Source of the DNA: an uncultured Crocinitomix sp.
GTDB taxonomy: Bacteria; Bacteroidota; Bacteroidia; Flavobacteriales_D; Crocinitomicaceae
Direction: 5' to 3'
Assembly (NCBI GenBank): GCA_937136425.1
Contig: CAKZON010000096.1
Span: forward strand, 1-46,524
Length of the DNA: 46,524 nucleotides
A model generated the notes under the pieces. It had not been told where the DNA came from. It was given only the letters and a program-made list of their open reading frames with translations, and did no database searches. Shown in pieces: positions 42,626 to 46,524 of this stretch (the stretch's first letter is position 1; every line of letters starts with the position of its first letter). A program made the translations under genes and the position numbers.

Positions 42626-43150
42626 TTACCACGGCAAAGTATATTTAATTTGGGGATACTTCTCACCCCATTCCACGTGGTCTTTTAAATATTGATTTTG
42701 AAAGTTTTGTACAAAATCATTATACTCCCTCATCTCAAACTCAAAAGACAGTCCTCCAGTAATAAATTCTTTATTCCTCCCTATCCATTCCGGATTTTGA
42801 TAAACATCTTTAGTTTTGTCAAACGCGAAATTCTTCCAAATATAAGTTAAGCCTGTATATTCAACCTCTGCCGTAATTATTGTACAACTAAAATCTAAAT
42901 CATCAGGGCACATCAAAATAGGGCAATTCACTTTATGCTTTAAGCCAGGCAAAACTCTATCCCACACAATTTCATTTTCAACATCTCTTTCCATTCTAAA
43001 GAGAAGTGTTGGAATAAGTCCATTAATCAAACGATCTGGCATACACTTATCCAACAGCACATCTAATGGTTGACCATCAATAATAATGCTCAAAAAGTCA
43101 TGAGACGCATTATAAATACTCTTTCTAAATTCTGCTTTTATACTGTTCAT
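42626..43150 (-). CDS. Hypothetical protein
   Basis: 174 residues, no signal peptide or membrane helix. No named family is recognised. Visible features are an N-terminal helix with a SIYNASHDFLSIIIDG stretch, then VNCPILMCPDDLDFSC with two cysteines six apart, and an aromatic acidic C-terminal half. The composition, length and place among other small orphan genes resemble toxin-immunity proteins, but no toxin is seen and this is only a guess. It is probably the first gene of the group reaching to AlkB. Confidence 0.65.
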   Translation of the reverse strand: MNSIKAEFRKSIYNASHDFLSIIIDGQPLDVLLDKCMPDRLINGLIPTLLFRMERDVENEIVWDRVLPGLKHKVNCPILMCPDDLDFSCTIITAEVEYTGLTYIWKNFAFDKTKDVYQNPEWIGRNKEFITGGLSFEFEMREYNDFVQNFQNQYLKDHVEWGEKYPQIKYTLPW

Positions 43151-43216
43151 TCTAAAATATGCTATACTAGCTTAAAGATAAGGTTTTTCCATTCTCCAGT
43201 ACTTGAAGGAACACCA

Positions 43217-43993
43217 CTACTGATCTACTAATTTACTCATTACCTTATCATAACGTTTATCCATACAAACGCTAATATCAGTCGTCATGAATTTTCCATT
43301 TAAAAATAAGCTAAAAATGGTTGCGGGGCTTGGTGCGTTTTGTGCATCCTCCATAGTTTCTAGCTTTATTACTTTTAATGGTAAGTTCCGTTTTTCTGCA
43401 GTTTCTGTTAATGATTCTTTCGCATGGAACTCTGCAAACGGACACCTATTTGAATAATAAACTACAATTCCGTTTTTATCTGAACATTCCCCACTCTTAA
43501 CTGAGGAATTAAATGTTGGAATTTCCGCTTTTGGATTTATCTTTTTCACCAACAAACTAAAGCCACTAGAAGTTCTTTCAACATCTTCAAACCCCTGTTT
43601 CAAAAACCACTTTGTATCACTCATAAAATGAAACTTCTTGGTTCCCACAACGGTTACCAAACCATCTTTCCCCTGTTGTTTAGCATCCTCAATCGCCTGC
43701 CGAAGTAACTCTTTTCCATATCCATTTTTTTTGTACTTACCTGATACCCAAAAACAATTAATATTTAAATAATTGGGTGCCGTAATAGGGATCCATGCAT
43801 TTTCAGCTGGTCCATACTCCATAAATACTTTGGCTCTTTCATTTATTCGTCTAAATACGTATCCATTATTGAACTCTTTCGCTAACCAATCTTTTTTGGC
43901 TTGATAACTATCTGCGCATTTTTTATCTGATATTGCACAGCAAATATGTTCCGTAGAAATGTTCTTTGAATTAAGTTCTATTAGCTCCGTCAT
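43217..43993 (-). CDS. GNAT acetyltransferase fused to a YoaP-type domain
   Basis: 258 residues. The first ~150 form a GNAT N-acetyltransferase: INCFWVSGKYKKNGYGKELL contains the Q/RxxGxG/A-type acetyl-CoA loop (KYKKNGYGK), and DTKWFLKQGFEDVE follows. The C-terminal ~90 residues (~165-258) match YoaP-type domains: GIVVYYSNRCPFAEFHAKES, then LPLKVIKLETMEDAQNAPSP and FSLFLNGKFMTTDI, a thioredoxin-like pattern with one cysteine in place of a CxxC pair. It is a cytosolic enzyme with unknown acceptor. The start ATG has AAAGGAAC upstream. Confidence 0.85.
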   Translation of the reverse strand: MTELIELNSKNISTEHICCAISDKKCADSYQAKKDWLAKEFNNGYVFRRINERAKVFMEYGPAENAWIPITAPNYLNINCFWVSGKYKKNGYGKELLRQAIEDAKQQGKDGLVTVVGTKKFHFMSDTKWFLKQGFEDVERTSSGFSLLVKKINPKAEIPTFNSSVKSGECSDKNGIVVYYSNRCPFAEFHAKESLTETAEKRNLPLKVIKLETMEDAQNAPSPATIFSLFLNGKFMTTDISVCMDKRYDKVMSKLVDQ

Positions 43994-44150
43994 AGTTCCT
44001 TTTTTTATTGAGATTCATCCTCTCTTAAAGATAACCAATTTTCAAGTTTTTATGAAGCTAAAAGTGAGTTCTTTCTAACTTAAATAATCAAGATATTAGA
44101 CCAAGAGAAGACTCTAAATTTCTTTTGATTTGATTGATTAATACAAAAAG

Positions 44151-44885
44151 TTATTTGATTACTATTTTTTGAGAATAAAATGAACCACGCACGGTTATAT
44201 TTACAACATAAATATTGCTTTCTAATATACCAAGGTCTAATTGAGCATTGGCTGCACTAATAGATTCTTTCATAACTTCTTTTCCGTCTATAGAATAAAT
44301 TGAAAGTATCATTTCATCTTTAAAATTGTCAGTAATATTTATTTCTAATTGGTTATTAATAACAGTAATTTCTACTATTTCATTGAGATTTACATCCTCA
44401 ACTAATCCCACAGTGCAATCGTTTATGTTTAAAGGAGTTGGATCACTTGTCTCTATCCATCCCTCAATACACCTTATATAACTATCATTAGATTCCATTG
44501 GTGGCAAAGTAACCGAATCAATAACGGTTGTGCCGTCACTTTCGTAAAGTCCCAAAAACTCACCACCCGAAGCTAATTTAAAGTTCGTATGAAAAGGACC
44601 TTGAAACTCTTGATCATCAGCCCACAATAAAAAGTATCCATTTGGAGGAATTAGTGTAGATGGCTCATCTGTAGGTATTACCCATGTATCCAATTGGTCT
44701 TTTAATACAAGACCTCCAATTTCAACAGAATCGCTTGAGAGGTTATGAATTTCAATCCAATCATCAAATTCCCCCATATCATCTGCAAGAGTTGTTGAGT
44801 TTGAAGATTGCGCTTCATTCAAAACGACCTGTGCTGTACTAGTAATAGAATAAACTACGAGCAGTATTAAATATAAATATTTCAT
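44151..44885 (-). CDS. Lamin-tail-domain protein with T9SS type A sorting domain
   Basis: 244 residues. A signal peptide ends about residue 18 (YSITSTAQ). The lamin tail domain (~20-135) begins VVLNEAQSSNSTTLADDMGE and has FDDWIEIHNLSSDSVEIGG, WADDQEFQGPFHTNFKL. A T9SS type A sorting region (~175-244) ends the protein with MILSIYSIDGKEVMKE and SQKIVIK. It should be secreted across the outer membrane. Lamin-tail domains of bacterial surface proteins may bind DNA or polysaccharide; the role here is unknown. It stands alone. Confidence 0.88.
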   Translation of the reverse strand: MKYLYLILLVVYSITSTAQVVLNEAQSSNSTTLADDMGEFDDWIEIHNLSSDSVEIGGLVLKDQLDTWVIPTDEPSTLIPPNGYFLLWADDQEFQGPFHTNFKLASGGEFLGLYESDGTTVIDSVTLPPMESNDSYIRCIEGWIETSDPTPLNINDCTVGLVEDVNLNEIVEITVINNQLEINITDNFKDEMILSIYSIDGKEVMKESISAANAQLDLGILESNIYVVNITVRGSFYSQKIVIK

Positions 44886-44916
44886 TTTTTTAAGATAAGT
44901 AAAACACTTAGTTTTT

Positions 44917-45315
44917 TTAATTTAAATCATAGCCTAAATTAGCTGTGCCTTTCATAAACTCTTGCCTAAACAGGGTAATATTCAAATTTAGAAATTTTTC
45001 TTTCTTTTCGAATAAGATCTCTGTTGATTTGAACACTAGTTTTAGTAAAAATTCCAAAACATCATTTGCTTTATGAAGTTCAGTAAAATCGGGTCTAACA
45101 CTGTAATGACCGACATTATTATCATCTGGCATTTTTTCTCCAGAAATACCTAATTTACCTGCAATTCTTTTTTGAAATCGAAATTTGTACACTGGTCTTA
45201 CTTTTGCAATTATAGCTGACAATTCTATTTCAATCCATAAATTCTCCATTTCACCTCCAAAATCTTGCGAAAGGAAAGCACTTAGTTTTTTTAATGGTTC
45301 ATGAAGATCACTCAT
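44917..45315 (-). CDS. Hypothetical protein
   Basis: 132 residues from ATG 45315; an in-frame TTG at 45333 would add six. It is cytosolic and helical, with a central RPVYKFRFQKRIAGKLGISG basic stretch. No family is recognised. It has weak spacing to the lamin-tail gene downstream (31 bases), so a shared transcript is possible. Confidence 0.6.
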   Translation of the reverse strand: MSDLHEPLKKLSAFLSQDFGGEMENLWIEIELSAIIAKVRPVYKFRFQKRIAGKLGISGEKMPDDNNVGHYSVRPDFTELHKANDVLEFLLKLVFKSTEILFEKKEKFLNLNITLFRQEFMKGTANLGYDLN

Positions 45316-45596
45316 AAATTTTTGAGTATCCAAATCATAAGCCCCGACATAAATAGATATATATATTTTATAGATTAGTTAAAATTAAGCATAATGACGT
45401 ACTATCTTCTGGATAGAAATTGCAATTGCATGTATTATTAATTGTATTAAAAATAAAAACTTTATCTCTTAAAAAATAGAGAAAAGGTCTATAACTTGTA
45501 CACCGTCAAATTACCTGGCTATTTCTCGTTCAAACTAATGAGAACCTAGCATACTAATACCTTATTGTCAAGCCACTTATTTTTTAGACATTATAC

Positions 45597-46361
45597 TCAA
45601 ATCTCAGATTCTTCAATATCAAACCAATTTAAAAGCTGTTCTTGATATTCTGCTTCACCCAAAACAACATTCTTCACTTCTTCTTCATTTTCTGTAATCT
45701 TTAATACATTGTCCGTAATTGTTACGCGTCCTTTTTTTATGGGCATACTTATCAGTTTTTTCTGCGTAAAATGGGAATTTTCACTGGTTTGATGATACAG
45801 ACACATCTCAGTAAAATCAACTAACTCTCTTTTTTGATTAGTGAAAATGTACTGAGGAATTTTAGTTCCATTTTTAAATTTCGAAATTTTATAATTCTCA
45901 TTTTCAAAATTTTCAATTATAAACTCACCTCTAGGGTCGATTTGGACAGCACCAATTTCTAATCGTAATGGATGAAATGTAAACTCTCCAAAACCTACAT
46001 CAACAATAAATTCAACCTGATCAATTTTAACAATAATTGCCATATGGTCAAACACTTGTCCAAACTCTTCTTTATTTGCATTAAAGACGTTTGCAGAAAT
46101 CATTTTGGAGTTGAATCCAAGCTGTTTCAAAAGCACGTTAAACAATCCATTTAATTCATAACAAAACCCGCCTCTTTTGTTCTCTACAACTTTCTCGTAA
46201 AGCTTACTCACTTCCAAATTAATTGGATTGTTATAGTGAATATCTAAATTTTCAAAAGGTATGGTTAGAAGGTGGGCTTCTTGCAAACTTTTCAACACTT
46301 CAAAAGTTGGAGTCAATGGTCCTTTGTAATTTATTCTATTGATATAGTTTTTAACGTTCAT
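45597..46361 (-). CDS. Arylamine N-acetyltransferase (NAT)
   Basis: 254 residues from ATG 46361 (an ATG at 46397 would add 12). The catalytic triad is in place: Cys in NKRGGFCYELN (~70), His in FDHMAIIV (~107) and Asp in VDVGFGEF (~122). The N-terminal helical bundle starts NYINRINYKGPLTPT, and IPFENLDIHYNNPI is a NAT hallmark. The enzyme moves acetyl from acetyl-CoA to aryl amines and hydrazines. The physiological substrate is not known here. I prefer 46361 because the family usually begins a few residues before YxxRIxYxG. Confidence 0.93.
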   Translation of the reverse strand: MNVKNYINRINYKGPLTPTFEVLKSLQEAHLLTIPFENLDIHYNNPINLEVSKLYEKVVENKRGGFCYELNGLFNVLLKQLGFNSKMISANVFNANKEEFGQVFDHMAIIVKIDQVEFIVDVGFGEFTFHPLRLEIGAVQIDPRGEFIIENFENENYKISKFKNGTKIPQYIFTNQKRELVDFTEMCLYHQTSENSHFTQKKLISMPIKKGRVTITDNVLKITENEEEVKNVVLGEAEYQEQLLNWFDIEESEI

Positions 46362-46511
46362 TTTACACTCAATTCTATATTGATTAAAGTTAACCATTTT
46401 AGTTACTCAATTATTGTTTTTTTTTCATACTCCAACATGTAAGGTCTTAAGGTCAAATAACGACTTTCTTTTTATACGCAATTAATAAACCCTTTGTAAT
46501 ATAAATTGAAA

Positions 46512-46524
46512 ATGAAAAAACTCA
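46512..46524 (+). CDS. Possible start of a gene running off the right edge
   Basis: ATGAAAAAACTCA at the very end would code MKKL, a typical beginning of a signal peptide. An AT-rich region lies upstream, but no -7 element or Shine-Dalgarno is clear. Only four codons are visible, so this is a weak call. Confidence 0.3.

Noticed and set aside
45316..45596. 281-base gap checked for a tRNA, small RNA or small gene
   Set aside because: AT-rich with no cloverleaf, no convincing hairpin plus T-run and no supported open frame.

Overview
The window looks like chromosomal DNA of a marine or freshwater flavobacterium-like member of the Bacteroidota (order Flavobacteriales, possibly near Crocinitomicaceae/Fluviicola). 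The evidence is low GC, TAnnTTTG-type promoters, type IX secretion sorting domains of both A and B types, a bacillithiol synthesis gene (bshA), a SiaB-like/DUF6272 protein, and Bacteroidota-style RND efflux, TonB-receptor, rhomboid and GH3-beta-lactamase genes. I saw no rRNA, tRNA, CRISPR array, insertion sequence or phage gene. The genus is inference.

Layout. 1-381: start of a glycine-rich secreted protein, running off the left edge. 645-6673 (+): a Gfo/Idh/MocA oxidoreductase, a lipoprotein and a polyprenyl-phosphate sugar transferase in one tight operon, followed by four small uncharacterised envelope/membrane genes. 6731-9657 (-): a small hypothetical gene and a large PKD-rich adhesin-like protein with a gliding-motility/T9SS type B C-terminus.

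9876-16402 (-) is the most interesting part: a complete three-gene retron. In transcription order it has a ~1022-residue WGR plus helical-repeat protein, a 542-residue protein with a C-terminal SWIM zinc finger, an msr-msd non-coding RNA, and a retron reverse transcriptase with NAxxH, YVDD and VTG motifs. The non-coding RNA can be read directly: 14-nt complementary ends (a1/a2), an msr hairpin, and an msd built on a perfect 27-bp inverted repeat. A TATATTTG promoter element lies five bases before a1. The gene set matches what I know as the type XIII (ARM + WHSWIM + RT) retron class, a predicted anti-phage system whose mechanism I do not know to have been worked out.

16507-23119 (-): TetR regulator, TolC-like outer-membrane factor, periplasmic adaptor and RND pump, one operon. 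23271-24699 (+): RNase HI with two hybrid-binding domains, and a secreted START-like protein. 24837-29028 (+): a PCMD-type T9SS-secreted protein, a TonB-dependent receptor and a secreted cysteine-peptidase-like protein. 29037-34090 (-): a small membrane protein, mutL, two rhomboid proteases and an EEP-family membrane hydrolase, packed with overlaps. 34358-38650 (+): GH3/beta-lactamase fusion and bshA. 38747-46361: a DUF6272 protein, a YkgJ cysteine-cluster protein, a cysteine-less flavin oxidoreductase (+), an AlkB-like dioxygenase, small unknown genes, a GNAT-YoaP fusion, a lamin-tail T9SS protein, an unknown gene and an arylamine N-acetyltransferase. A further gene may just begin at the right edge.

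The retron, the efflux pump and the small unknown genes at 42065-43150 are the accessory-looking parts; the rest is typical Bacteroidota housekeeping and envelope content. No gap between genes exceeds 300 bases.
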